Below, in pieces: positions 17,800 through 27,454 of a DNA stretch of 64,000 bases. Positions within the stretch are counted from its first letter, which is position 1. Every line of letters begins with the position of its first letter. The stretch covers positions 186,001-250,000 of the forward strand of contig CAXXGT010000006.1 in assembly GCA_963664045.2 (NCBI GenBank). The letters run 5' to 3'. Source of the stretch: JAPPHA01 sp963664045. GTDB lineage: Bacteria; Pseudomonadota; Alphaproteobacteria; Rhodobacterales; Rhodobacteraceae. The position numbers and the translations under genes are program-made. The notes beneath the pieces were generated by a model. It had not been told where the DNA came from, did no database searches, and saw nothing but the letters and a program-made list of their open reading frames with translations.

Positions 17800-19077
17800 T
17801 CACCTGATGGCCAGGTAGTCGAGCGCCGCCAGGAGATGGATCTGCGTGACATCGATGAGTTCCTCGATCTCGATGTACTCGTCGGGGGCCCCGAGGTTGT
17901 GTGGCGTCAGCCCACAAACCACTGAGGGGATTCCCTCGGCTCGGAAGAGCCGGGCGTCGGATGCGCCGACACGCATGTTGGCACGGGGTGCTCCTCCGAG
18001 AACCGTACGGCAGGCATCGAGAATTGCGGCCACGACCGGCTCACGCGGCGATGTCCAGGTGGGTTCATATCGGCGGACGATGTCGAAGTGGATGCCGGGC
18101 AGGGGGGTAAGAAGCCGGTCAATCTCCGTTTCGATATCGCCAACCGAGATGCCCATGGGCAGGCGGATGTCGGCACTCGCTTCCGCCCGGTCCGGAACGA
18201 GGTTGGCCGACCGGCCGCCCGCGATGGTGCCGATATTCACCGTGATCGAACGCAGCACGTCCGCTTCGCCTGCTCCGCCGAGCGGCTCCGAAACGGGCTG
18301 CGCGCAGTCGATCGTCGAGGCAACCTCTTGCGGCACGCTCACGTGCCACGATGCAAGCCCCGAGAGCGCATCCATGGCTGCGCGAAGCCCATCTATGGCA
18401 TTTTCACCGTTGTGCACATGCGCGCCGTGTGCCGGCCTGCCGCTGGCATGGACATCGATCCAGATCATGCCTTTTTCGCCGATCCGTGGCACCCTCGGCG
18501 AACCGACATCCGCGTTGAGCATGGCATCTCCACGCGCCTCCACGGATGTCTCAAGCAGGTACCGGCTGCCGAGAACGCCCATCGATTCTTCGTCGCCCGC
18601 GAGGGTCAGGCACAATTCGCCGGCCCACGCATCGCGCATCCCGGCCAACGTCCTGAACACGTGAACCAGGCATGCCACACCGCCTTTCATGTCGGACGAG
18701 CCGCGGCCATAGAGCCTGCCGTCCCGGACGGAGGCGGAGAAAGGGTCGTCGCTCCACGAATCGATATCGCCAACCGGGTACGTGTCGAGATGCCCGTTGA
18801 GTACGAGGCGTCTTCCAGGTTTCTTGGCCCGTACATTGGCAACAAGGTTGCGGATCGGCTCCTTCGCGGTATGGGTCGTGACGTCAACGTTCCGCAGACC
18901 GGCGAGTTCGTCGGCGACGAGACGAACCGCCGCGGTCGTGTCACTCGTCGGCGTCTCGGTCGGGATGCGTACCAGCGCCTGCGTCAACTCCACGAGGCTG
19001 TCTTTCGCGCATTCCGCGTCTTTCAAGACCTGTGCGGTCGTTGCGGTTTTTCGTAAGGCTGTGGTTCCTTCGTTCAT
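17800..19077 (-). CDS. M20-family metallopeptidase (ArgE/DapE-like deacylase)
   Basis: A 425-residue dinuclear zinc hydrolase. The metal and catalytic motifs are visible in order: LVLNGHLDTYPVG (His, Asp), YGRGSSDMKGG (bridging Asp), LAGDEESMG (catalytic Glu pair) and a C-terminal TPHNLGAPDEYIE histidine. The dimerisation domain between them includes the conserved HASGRPAHGAHVHNGENA. The ATG at 19077 has GGAAG upstream; the longer frame overlaps the TRAP gene. It follows the TRAP permease stop by two bases, so the enzyme probably deacylates the imported compound, such as an N-acyl amino acid. Confidence 0.92.
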   Translation of the reverse strand: MNEGTTALRKTATTAQVLKDAECAKDSLVELTQALVRIPTETPTSDTTAAVRLVADELAGLRNVDVTTHTAKEPIRNLVANVRAKKPGRRLVLNGHLDTYPVGDIDSWSDDPFSASVRDGRLYGRGSSDMKGGVACLVHVFRTLAGMRDAWAGELCLTLAGDEESMGVLGSRYLLETSVEARGDAMLNADVGSPRVPRIGEKGMIWIDVHASGRPAHGAHVHNGENAIDGLRAAMDALSGLASWHVSVPQEVASTIDCAQPVSEPLGGAGEADVLRSITVNIGTIAGGRSANLVPDRAEASADIRLPMGISVGDIETEIDRLLTPLPGIHFDIVRRYEPTWTSPREPVVAAILDACRTVLGGAPRANMRVGASDARLFRAEGIPSVVCGLTPHNLGAPDEYIEIEELIDVTQIHLLAALDYLAIR

Positions 19078-19079
19078 CG

Positions 19080-21464
19080 TCAGCTTCCGGTCATCTGGTC
19101 GCCAGGCGTACGCAGGCGCCTCGACTTTATCGACTGCATCAGGATCACGAAGCCAAGAACGAGAAACCCGAGCGGGTAGATCCACTCCTTGGCGGGGCGG
19201 CCGGGTTCCTCGATGTCGACCGCATCGATGTAGTCGCCAAACGTCAGGCCGGCCTGTTCCGCGGGACCGCTGAACTGCGTGTTGCTGACCAGGAGGCCGC
19301 CGCCGTCGTCACGACTTGCGGTTATGCCGAGGCGGTCGGCCAGACCGCCGCTCCCGGTCGTGGAATCAGCCGGGATGACAAACAGTTTGTAGCGGTCGCC
19401 ATACTCGGTCCAGCGTGTCACGTGCAGGCGGATCGCGCGGTCCGACGGGACCGCCGCGCCTTCGTCCGCGACGATCTGCTCGAACTGGATTGGACTGAAC
19501 TCGGGGTAAATCCGGTTCATCAGCGCGTCCGGCCGGAACAGAGCAACCACGACGATTACAAGCAGGATGCGCTCCGCAATGTTCAGTCTGGTCAGCATCC
19601 AGCCCTGCGTCACGCATGCAAAGCAAAGTATGGCAATGAGCGAAACGACGAAGATGGAAATCCCGTGCCAGATGCTCGTCACGCCTACGAGCAGGAGTTC
19701 AGGGTTGAATATGAACACGATGGGGAGGATGCTGGTCCGGATGTCGTAGAGAAACGATTGCACCCCCGTGCGCATCGGGTTTGCCCCGGAAATTGCCGAT
19801 GCGGCAAAAGCCGCGAGACAGACGGGTGGTGTCGAGTCGGCCATCAGCCCGAAATAGAGCACGTAGAGATGCACCGCGATCAACGGGATCACGAGGCCCG
19901 ACGCGTTGCCGAGTTCCACCAGAACCGCTGCCATCAGCGAGGCCACGACGATGTAGTTGGCGGTGGTCGGAAGCCCCATGCCGAGGATCAGGCACACCAA
20001 GGCGACCAGAGGCAACAATATGTAGAAGTTGCCCTGCGAGATCGCCTCTATCACGGAAAGCATGGCGTTGTTCAGGCCTGTCGAGGAGACCACGCCGACG
20101 ATGATTCCAGCCGCGCCGACCGCGGCGGTAACCCCGGCCATGCTCTTGGCTCCGGAGACCATCGCGTTGAATGTCGTCCGGCTGCCGGCCAGAAGGCCAT
20201 GCAGGACCGTTCCGCCTGCCCGTCGGGAGTCGATGATCGCGGCGACGTAGATAATCACCATCAGGAGGAGGATCGCGTAGAAAACGGCGCTGCCCGGGCT
20301 CCAGCGTTCGACCAGCAGGAGGTAGACCAGGACCGCGAGGGGGATGAGGTACTGCACCCCGGACTTGAGGGTGGCCAAGACGTCAGGCAGCTCGGACCTG
20401 TTCATCCCCCTGATGCCGAGTTTCACGGATTCGAGATGGGAAATGTAGAACAGGGCGCAGTAGGAAATGATCGCCGGGAGTGCTGCATGAATGATCACGT
20501 CGTAGTAGGATATCCCGATGAATTCCGCGATTATGAAGGCTGACGCGCCCATGATCGGCGGCATGAGCTGGCCATTGGTGGATGCCGCGACCTCAATTGC
20601 TCCTGCCTTGTGGGCAGGAAGGCCCATCCTTTTCATGAGTGGGATCGTGAATGCCCCGGTCGTCACGGTGTTCGCGATGGATGAGCCGGACACGGTTCCG
20701 GTCAGGCCCGAGGCCATGATCGCAGCCTTGGCCGGTCCGCCACGGTTCGCGCCGACAAGGCCGAATGAAAGGTCGAGGAAGAAGCGTCCCGCGCCCGCTT
20801 TGTCCAGGAACGCGCCGAAGAGGACGAACAGGAAGACATAGCTCACCGAGACATCGATCGGGATCCCGAACACCGCCTCGCTCGAGAGCCACTGGTAGCC
20901 AATCAACCGCTCAAGTGAAACACCCTTGTGCGAAATCACATTGGGCATTGACTGCCCGTAGATCGAGTAGAGCAGGAAGATCGTGCAGACGATGACGAGC
21001 GGAAGTCCGATGCTGCGCCGCGTCCCTTCGAGCAGCAGCAGTATGCCAGCTCCCCCGAGCATCGCTTCGAACGGAACATCGTATCCCGCGAACGGCACCT
21101 CGAGCAGAACGCCGTTCCGGCTGACAATGCCGTCATAGGCGAAAAAGCCGTACGAGCAGATTGCGAACGCGAGAATGCCGCAGCCGACGGTTATCCATGC
21201 GCGCCGGGATCCGGCAGCTTCCCATGCCGTGGGAAACATGAGGAACCCGAGCAGCAACCCGAACGCCAGGTGTATGCTCCGGGCCGGGAGGTCGACGAAG
21301 ACTCCGAACCCCAGTTCGAAGGGCAGTGGCGATGCGATCCAGAGCTGCCAGAGCGTCCAAGTGAACGCCACCAACGGAACAAGCAGTCCGAGGCGCCCCT
21401 GAAGCGTCCGTTGCGGTCCCTCGAATTTCCCGACTAGGGCGTCGATTTCATTCCGCTTTGGCAC
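19080..21464 (-). CDS. TRAP transporter fused permease (4TM/12TM, TAXI-type)
   Basis: A 794-residue polytopic membrane protein in which the small (DctQ-like) and large (DctM-like) TRAP subunits are fused. The large-subunit core is recognised by ASGLTGTVSGSSIANTVTTG, EVAASTNGQLMPPIMGASAF and LGMGLPTTANYIVVASLMA. The C-terminal soluble tail with a PDZ-like stretch (GLTFGDYIDAVDIEEPG) is typical of the larger fused permeases. It lies between the TAXI binding protein (21594-22589) and an M20 deacylase. It imports a carboxylate or similar solute using an ion gradient. Confidence 0.93.
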   Translation of the reverse strand: MPKRNEIDALVGKFEGPQRTLQGRLGLLVPLVAFTWTLWQLWIASPLPFELGFGVFVDLPARSIHLAFGLLLGFLMFPTAWEAAGSRRAWITVGCGILAFAICSYGFFAYDGIVSRNGVLLEVPFAGYDVPFEAMLGGAGILLLLEGTRRSIGLPLVIVCTIFLLYSIYGQSMPNVISHKGVSLERLIGYQWLSSEAVFGIPIDVSVSYVFLFVLFGAFLDKAGAGRFFLDLSFGLVGANRGGPAKAAIMASGLTGTVSGSSIANTVTTGAFTIPLMKRMGLPAHKAGAIEVAASTNGQLMPPIMGASAFIIAEFIGISYYDVIIHAALPAIISYCALFYISHLESVKLGIRGMNRSELPDVLATLKSGVQYLIPLAVLVYLLLVERWSPGSAVFYAILLLMVIIYVAAIIDSRRAGGTVLHGLLAGSRTTFNAMVSGAKSMAGVTAAVGAAGIIVGVVSSTGLNNAMLSVIEAISQGNFYILLPLVALVCLILGMGLPTTANYIVVASLMAAVLVELGNASGLVIPLIAVHLYVLYFGLMADSTPPVCLAAFAASAISGANPMRTGVQSFLYDIRTSILPIVFIFNPELLLVGVTSIWHGISIFVVSLIAILCFACVTQGWMLTRLNIAERILLVIVVVALFRPDALMNRIYPEFSPIQFEQIVADEGAAVPSDRAIRLHVTRWTEYGDRYKLFVIPADSTTGSGGLADRLGITASRDDGGGLLVSNTQFSGPAEQAGLTFGDYIDAVDIEEPGRPAKEWIYPLGFLVLGFVILMQSIKSRRLRTPGDQMTGS

Positions 21465-21492
21465 TGTGCGACAGCCGAATCACGCGCCCGGT

Positions 21493-21539
21493 GGTGGTTC
21501 GCCCCCGGATCTCCATTTGGAGCGCAGGGGCGAACCACC
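21493..21539 (-). terminator. Strong stem-loop between TAXI binding protein and TRAP permease
   Basis: Perfect 13-base inverted repeats (GGTGGTTCGCCCC at 21493-21505, complement at 21527-21539) enclose a 21-base loop that itself holds CTCC/GGAG. It sits in the 129-bp gap after the binding-protein stop and before the permease start, within an apparent operon. There is no long T run on either side, so it is better seen as an attenuator or mRNA-stabilising hairpin that lets more binding protein than permease be made. That role is inferred. Confidence 0.7.
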
Positions 21540-21593
21540 GGCTGCGGAAGGTCCGCGCGGGTCCGCGGCCTTGCCAGCGGCCGGGTGGACTAA

Positions 21594-22589
21594 TTACATC
21601 AGGCCCTTTTCCTGGTAATACCTTACTGCACCGGGATGCAGAGGTGCAGAGAGGCCGTTTGTAATCATACCTTCCGGCGTCAGGATCGAAAATGCCGGAT
21701 GCAGTGCCTTGAAGTCGTCGAGGTTTTCGAAGACAGCGCGAACGACTTCGTAGACCACGTCATCGGAAACCTTTGCGCTGGACACGAAGGTCGCATATCC
21801 GCCGAAGGTCGTCACCGGCGCGACGGTCGAGGTATACGCTCCCTCGGGGATGGTGACCGGGCCGTAGAACGGAAACTCCTCGATCAGCCCGCGTTCAACA
21901 TCGGAGTCGAGGTTGACGATATAGGCGCCGCAACCCTCGGTGGCCACGGCGACTCCCGAGTTCGGAATTCCGACCACGTATCCATAGGCGTCGATCTTGC
22001 CGTCACAGAGCGCGGTGGAATGCTCAGTCGACGTCATCTCCGTGACGAGGGAGAAAAATTCCTTCGGCGTGCCGTAGCGTTCCATGAGCAATTCTGTCGT
22101 TGCCCGTTGGCCCGAACCAGGATTGCCCATGTTGAACCGCTTGCCCTCAAGATCCATCCACGAACTGATTCCGGAATCCTTGGCCGCGATCAGCTGGTAG
22201 GGTTCGGGATGAACCGAGAACACGGCGCGGAGATCCGGGTTGTGCGTGACCTTGTCAGACGAGCCGTTGAAGGAATGGAACTGCCAATCAGACTGTGCCA
22301 CGCCGAAATCGAACTCGCCCTCGGTGATCTGGGCGATGTTGTAGGTCGATCCGGCCGAAGACGGTGCCGAACAGCGGATGTTGTGCTTGCGCCCCTCGGC
22401 GCGCCCTTCGGCAGCCTCCTTGTGGATCATACGGCAGATCGCATTGCCGGAAACAAAGTAGACGCCGGTGGGTCCACCCGTCCCGATCGTGATGAACGTC
22501 TTTTCCTGGGCGGATGCGCCCTGTTGGGTGCCGGGAAAGGCCACGAGGGCGAATCCGGCCGCTAGTGCCAGCGTTGCAATTCGCTTCAT
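21594..22589 (-). CDS. TAXI-family TRAP transporter substrate-binding protein
   Basis: A 331-residue periplasmic protein with a signal peptide (MKRIATLALAAGFALVAFPG, cleavage near ASAQ). The mature part opens with the TAXI signature FITIGTGGPTGVYFVSGNAI and contains GEFDFGVAQSDWQFHSFNG and GKRFNMGNPGSGQRATTELL, both conserved in the family. The ATG at 22589 has AAGGAG upstream; the longer open frame is spurious. It is the first gene of a TAXI TRAP operon with the fused permease and the M20 deacylase. Confidence 0.94.
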   Translation of the reverse strand: MKRIATLALAAGFALVAFPGTQQGASAQEKTFITIGTGGPTGVYFVSGNAICRMIHKEAAEGRAEGRKHNIRCSAPSSAGSTYNIAQITEGEFDFGVAQSDWQFHSFNGSSDKVTHNPDLRAVFSVHPEPYQLIAAKDSGISSWMDLEGKRFNMGNPGSGQRATTELLMERYGTPKEFFSLVTEMTSTEHSTALCDGKIDAYGYVVGIPNSGVAVATEGCGAYIVNLDSDVERGLIEEFPFYGPVTIPEGAYTSTVAPVTTFGGYATFVSSAKVSDDVVYEVVRAVFENLDDFKALHPAFSILTPEGMITNGLSAPLHPGAVRYYQEKGLM

Positions 22590-23229
22590 AAATTTCTCCT
22601 TGCGCAAATCATTACGTAAAGCCGGACGCCAAGGCGTGCGGCAGTGGATGGCCTGTATAGGAATTCTGGTAGTGAGAGGCAATCGGATATATGGAACAAT
22701 GTAGCGTTTTCGCATCGCTCCGGCCCCGCCGCAAGCGGCTTGCGAGATCATCAGATTAACCGGTTTTTTCAATATTTTCAGGCGGATGGACATAATTCCT
22801 TACTGAAGAGTGGGACCGGCCTTGCTGGATTGTTCCGGCGATGCCGTTTGGTTGCCGTGTTGACGTTGTTAACCGCGAACAGGTGGGGGCATAGTGTTTC
22901 AGACCGTGTTCCGCCGACCTTGGTCGGTTTGGCCGATTCAAATGCTTCAAATGCGTCCTCTCCTTTCCCGCAACCGACCCCGTTACCCAAGGCTGTCGAC
23001 CTTACCCTTGTCACGATCCTCCAACTCTGCGTTTGTCGCCGTGATCGCCGCATTGGCCGTGGTCATTCAAGGTGCCGAAATCAGAGCGTGACGATTGACC
23101 GCACTGGTGGCGTGAAACAGTCGGACAGCGCTATGGCCACCGAAGAACAGCGCAAATCCGCAGCGATTTCGATTTTGACTTCAGGGCGCCAACACGTCTC
23201 TCCAGCGACGCGGGATCTGTATGTTCGGT
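22590..23229 (-). other. Intergenic region upstream of TAXI operon
   Basis: About 640 bases with no supported gene. The part next to the TAXI gene should hold the operon promoter. Frames on both strands are short and overlapping, with no domain recognised. Confidence 0.35.
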
Positions 23230-23730
23230 GCCCCCCGGAACGCGGGTCCTGTGCGTCTCGGAGACCGACACCGATATAGTTCACGCTGAGAACAGTCAGG
23301 GAATAGCCAGTACGGCCAGATGACCCGCTCAGGATTGAGCGTCATGACGTTCGTGCTGTCAAACAGAAGGCGGCCCCATGTCGGAAAGTCCCGCCGAAAT
23401 CCAAGGACAGGAAACGAAAGTGCCGACTCGGCAATGATGGCGTTGGCAATTCCGAGCGTTGTCGAGACCATGATCGCGGACAACACGTTCGGGAGAATGT
23501 GACGGAGATTCAGTCGGTGGGACGGAGGCCGAATGAATCGCGCCGCTATGACGAATTCGCGTTCCTTGAGAGCCAATACGTTTCCGCGGACGATTCTGGC
23601 CATCTGCATCCAGCTCGTGATGTCGATCACGAACACGATCAGGATGAAAATCCCGGCTTCCGGACCGAATGCCCTGCGCTAGGAATCGCGGAACAGCATG
23701 GTTACGACGAGAAGCAGGCCAGGAACTACC
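23230..23730 (-). pseudogene. Decayed DppC-like ABC permease fragment
   Basis: Reading the minus strand gives a clear DppC-type segment: membrane stretch VVPGLLLVVTMLF, then ITSWMQMARIVRGNVLAL, the EAA-loop region with LRHILPNVLSAIM, then ESALSF and FPTWGRLLFDSTN, and finally VNYIGVGLRDAQDP. The pieces are broken by an in-frame TAG about 20 residues before ITSWM and by a frameshift just after PERVIWP near 23310. The N-terminal half and the rest of any operon are missing. It differs in sequence from the intact DppC at 5305, so it is not a recent duplicate. It is a remnant of another peptide-type importer. Confidence 0.8.
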
Positions 23731-23947
23731 TGTCTGCTGTGCCGCGCGCCGTGACATTCAAATTGCCGCGAGTTTTTGCAAGGCAATCAGTTGAGCCCAA
23801 AGCCTGGCATGATTGATTTGCTGCCTGTATCGCCGGACCCCGTGCCTTATAGGTCCATCCGTTTTTGCATGGGGCATATGGAGATGGCCGGATCTGGCAT
23901 TGAAGTTTCCGGAACCGAGTCATAACGGACCAGATCCTGGTCACATT

Positions 23948-24733
23948 TCAACTGTTGAAGACCGAGGGGAAGCGATCACTCACGTATGGCGCTCCTGGAA
24001 CGATTGAGTCGTCCAGCAGCCATTCGGCGACACCTTGAATCGGATCATACGTGGCTTGGTCAAGGGCAAAGCGTACGGCATAACCCCGCCTTCGCAGGGA
24101 TGAAGTGCGGTTGCCCATGGCCGCATGCACGATAAAACCGTCAAAGGCCAGAAGGTCTCCGGGGCCGAGTTCCCAATGCACGATGTCGTAACGGTCACGC
24201 TCGGCTTCGAAGTCCGGCATATCGCAATATTGCGGGTCTTCCTTGCGCAAGTATTCGACGAATGCGCCTGTCTTGTCGGTGATGAAGGGGCGGTATTTCT
24301 TTCCCCAGGCATGAGAGCCGGGAATGAACTCCAGTGTCCCGTTATCGGCGTCCGCAGGGTCAAGCGCGATCCAGGTCGTCATGATCGGTCCAGATACCGG
24401 CCAATACGGCTGGTCCGTGTGCCAGCCGGTCCGAGTGCGGGTTCCCGGTTCCTTGACGAACATCTGGTCGAAAATCAGCGAAACCGAACTGGATTGGCCA
24501 ATGCCCGCTACCAGGCGCCCGATGCCGGAATGAAGACAGAAATCCTGAAAAATCCCTGGCTGGGTCCTCATGTTTCGATAGGCAAAATACCGTTCGCCAC
24601 GCTTCAGTTCCTGTTCAACCGCTTCACGCAGTTGGTCCAGCCAATAGGTCGTCAGGGCTTGCCGCACCACCACGACGCCATCCCTTGCGTAGGGCTGCGC
24701 CAGGTCAGAAACGTCTTTGGTCAGGGTGTCCAT
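23948..24733 (-). CDS. Phytanoyl-CoA dioxygenase (PhyH) family protein
   Basis: A 261-residue Fe(II)/2-oxoglutarate-dependent oxygenase. The facial triad is seen as HTDQPYW (His-x-Asp) near the middle and a distal His in DGFIVHAAMGN; the downstream Arg in RRRGYAVRFA should bind 2-oxoglutarate. GTLEFIPGSHAWG is the family's conserved strand. The ATG at 24733 is preferred to one at 24763 because only it has a purine-rich stretch (AAAGAG) at a suitable distance. It stands alone beside a dead permease gene. Hydroxylation of a small molecule is expected; the substrate is unknown. Confidence 0.88.
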   Translation of the reverse strand: MDTLTKDVSDLAQPYARDGVVVVRQALTTYWLDQLREAVEQELKRGERYFAYRNMRTQPGIFQDFCLHSGIGRLVAGIGQSSSVSLIFDQMFVKEPGTRTRTGWHTDQPYWPVSGPIMTTWIALDPADADNGTLEFIPGSHAWGKKYRPFITDKTGAFVEYLRKEDPQYCDMPDFEAERDRYDIVHWELGPGDLLAFDGFIVHAAMGNRTSSLRRRGYAVRFALDQATYDPIQGVAEWLLDDSIVPGAPYVSDRFPSVFNS

Positions 24734-25657
24734 GTTCCCACTCTTTCTGGGTTCCAGACTCATACTTGATTAAAGCCCAGCCCGAAACAGCAGACCACCA
24801 AGACTTCCTGGATCAAGCGGCTTTTGGTGTTAACCATCTGACGGTATTTCCCATTCGAACCTGGCCTTTGACATCTTGAGAATTCCCGATCGAGAACTGC
24901 ATGAGTAAGTGTCGTCAGCGAGTCAAGCCCGCAACCAGATTTCGGGATCGCCGACGCAACACTGCCGAATTGTCATCCAAGTCACATATGACGGCGATGT
25001 CAGCGGCATTGAGAAGTTCGGATAGATTGGGTGTATGTAGGAGGAGACTGCTGCATTTCAGGTGGAATTCGACTGCTTTGTCTTGGACATTCCATGGCCG
25101 GAGCACGGCGGGTTCGATCGGCCCACGCAGGACAGGGCGGATGAACTGGCAAGAAAGGGAAGCAAGATAGCTGCGGCGAGGGAGGGCCTGGAGAACTTGT
25201 AAGGGTGCGATGCTATTCCCGCCGCGATCCGAAAGACGCGCAGTTGCACTGACAGCGAGCCAACTGCCGGTGGGATGGGCGGTAGCGTAAGGAGTGGACC
25301 TGGTTCATTCGTTTTGTGGTAGAGATGTTGTGGGTCGTCTGTTTCGGAGTGGCGCTGTTCGTTGGCGCCACGTTGCTCGAGGTGGTGCCGGCCACGGCTG
25401 CGGGGCTTAGGCTTTTTGCATGGCTGTGGGTGGAACATACGGCGCAATCGGACTCCAGGAAGCGAATGGGGAAGCTACATGGATACATGCCCCGCGCTGA
25501 CAGGTACGCTGGCTCGGTGACATTATGAGATGATCGTCTCGTACAGGCGGCGACTTTCGAGCATTGGCGGACTCGTCCCTCGGTGCCAGATTGGTTCTAC
25601 CGATTCAGAAGGGATGCGCACGAAGCGGAGGAACGAATTTGAAAAGGCTTGACTCGA
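24734..25657 (+). other. Gap before IS1380 element; possible gene remnant
   Basis: About 920 bases without a complete gene. One plus-strand frame from about 25060 to 25201 encodes a plausible protein C terminus (EFDCFVLDIPWPEHGG and then DELARKGSKIAAAREGL) but lacks a start codon with a ribosome site, so it may be the tail of a lost gene. Another frame at 25316-25528 has one hydrophobic stretch. Neither is recognised. Confidence 0.3.
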
Positions 25658-27442
25658 CTAGCCCGCATAGCTCACCAAAAGAGGTGTGCATGGGGCCAGT
25701 TTTGTGGTATTGGTGAATGAATACAACAACATACGCCACGACGAGGACCGGACCCCATGCAGACAGAGTGTCCATCGCCACAACTGGAATTTGAAGCCCT
25801 CGGGAGACGCCAGGTTGTCGGGAAATTCGACGGCGGCCGGATGACATCCGACGCCGGTGCCCTGCTGCTGCGGGAAGCCGATCGCCTGTACGACGTCACC
25901 GGACGTCTCGCGGCCTGCTTCGTCGACTATCGCAATCCCGAGCGTATCGAGCATCACCTTGAGACCCTTGTCGCACAGCGGGTGATGGGCCTGGCGCTGG
26001 GTTACGAGGATATCAACGACCATGACCGGCTACGCGATGACACGGCCCTGGCCCTGGCCAGCGGATGTGCGGACGTGACCGGTGCCGGGCGTGTCCGGGA
26101 ACGCGACCGGGGTCACGCGCTGGCCGCGTCGAGCACGCTGAACCGGCTGGAGCTTGGCACGCCGGAGGCGGCGGCTACGCACCGGTACAAGAAGATTGTC
26201 GCGGAGTCCGAGAACATCGACCGGTTGCTGGTGGACCTGTTCCTCGAGGCCCATGAGATGCCGCCCGATGAGATCATCCTGGACATGGACGCCACTGATG
26301 ACCCGCTGCACGGCAAACAGGAAGGCCGCTTCTTCCACGGCTATTATGGTCATGACTGTTATCTTCCGCTGTACGTCACATGCGGCGAGCATGTTCTGTG
26401 CAGCCGGCTGCGTCCCTCGGACATCGATGCGTCGCACGGTGCCGTGGACGAACTCATGCGGATCGTGCCGCAGATCCGGGCTGCCTGGCCGGAGACCCGG
26501 ATCCTGGTGCGCGGCGACTCCGGCTTCTGCCGCGAGGAGATCATGGCCTGGTGCGCGGAGCAAGGCATCGACGACGTGTTCGGTCTTGCCCGCAATTCCC
26601 GGCTGTGCCGGCGCATTGCCAAGGCGATGCACAAGTCACGGCGCCGGTGTGCGGCGACGAAACAGCCGTCACGGCGGTTCCGCCAGTTCCGCTACCGGAC
26701 ACTGAAGAGCTGGAGCCGCAAGCGCCGGGTGGTGGCCAAGGCGGAATGGCTTCCGGGGCAGCGTGGCGACAACCCGCGGTTCGTGGTCACCAGTCTCCCG
26801 GGGAACAGGGTCGATGCCCGTACCCTTTACGAGGACGTGTATTGCGGACGTGGAGACATGGAAAATCGCGTGAAGGAGCAGCAGCTCTGGCTATTTGCCG
26901 ATCGCACCTCCTCGGCCACCATGCGGGCCAACCAGCTGCGGCTGTACTTCTCGGCCTTTGCCGGCATCCTGGTGACCATCCTGCGCCGCGTGGGGTTGCA
27001 GGGCACCGATCTCGCCACTGCGCGCATCGACACCATCCGATCTCGATTGCTCAAGCTTGCCGGGCGCATCCGGGTGACGGTGCGCAGGGTCTGGTTGTCC
27101 TTCGCATCGGTGTTTCCGTTACAGGGCGTTTTCGAGCAGGCGCTCGCCAACCTGCGCGCAGCACCGGTACGTGATCCGCCCGGCTAACCGCGCTCCGGCC
27201 CCGAAATCCCCCTCCTGCACGGCGCCACTCGGAACGCTGCCGGGGAGGTGTGTCCGCAGCACACGGAAAGGCACGCACGGCATCCGGGAAAACAACTTCG
27301 CGCCTTGACTGGCGGGCGGAAACCGGGCTCGATCCGGCCGGAAGCCCGGCAAAAGCCGCCTTCAGCGCGTCATCGTGGCCACTGGCCGCGAAAACACCGA
27401 AAAACTGACGTCACCGCGGGTTTGGTGAGATATGCGGGCTAG
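25658..27442 (+). mobile_element. IS1380-family insertion sequence
   Basis: Terminal inverted repeats of 22 bases bound the element: CTAGCCCGCATAGCTCACCA at the left (25658 on) and its complement at the right (27421-27442), with one mismatch. The length, 1785 bp, fits the family. A single transposase gene (25757-27187) is intact. No obvious target duplication is seen in the flanks, so the insertion may be old or the flanks rearranged. The right end lies 12 bases before the start of the GntR gene. Confidence 0.88.
25757..27187 (+). CDS. IS1380-family transposase
   Basis: A 476-residue DDE transposase. The N terminus (FDGGRMTSDAGALLLREADR) and the block RNPERIEHHLETLVAQRVMG are characteristic of IS1380. 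The first catalytic Asp is in ILDMDATDDPLHG, the second in ILVRGDSGFCREE, and the Glu lies near the C terminus in YCGRGDMENRVKEQQ. The frame is intact and full length. The ATG at 25757 follows the left terminal repeat by about 80 bp. Confidence 0.94.
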   Translation: MQTECPSPQLEFEALGRRQVVGKFDGGRMTSDAGALLLREADRLYDVTGRLAACFVDYRNPERIEHHLETLVAQRVMGLALGYEDINDHDRLRDDTALALASGCADVTGAGRVRERDRGHALAASSTLNRLELGTPEAAATHRYKKIVAESENIDRLLVDLFLEAHEMPPDEIILDMDATDDPLHGKQEGRFFHGYYGHDCYLPLYVTCGEHVLCSRLRPSDIDASHGAVDELMRIVPQIRAAWPETRILVRGDSGFCREEIMAWCAEQGIDDVFGLARNSRLCRRIAKAMHKSRRRCAATKQPSRRFRQFRYRTLKSWSRKRRVVAKAEWLPGQRGDNPRFVVTSLPGNRVDARTLYEDVYCGRGDMENRVKEQQLWLFADRTSSATMRANQLRLYFSAFAGILVTILRRVGLQGTDLATARIDTIRSRLLKLAGRIRVTVRRVWLSFASVFPLQGVFEQALANLRAAPVRDPPG

Positions 27443-27454
27443 AGCAATGAATGG

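Noticed and set aside
19032..20543. Plus-strand frame of 503 codons within the TRAP permease gene
   Set aside because: Antisense shadow with no start signal; the TRAP gene is intact on the minus strand.
25316..25528. Plus-strand frame with one hydrophobic segment before the IS1380 element
   Set aside because: Single membrane-like stretch, no ribosome site and no neighbours to support it.
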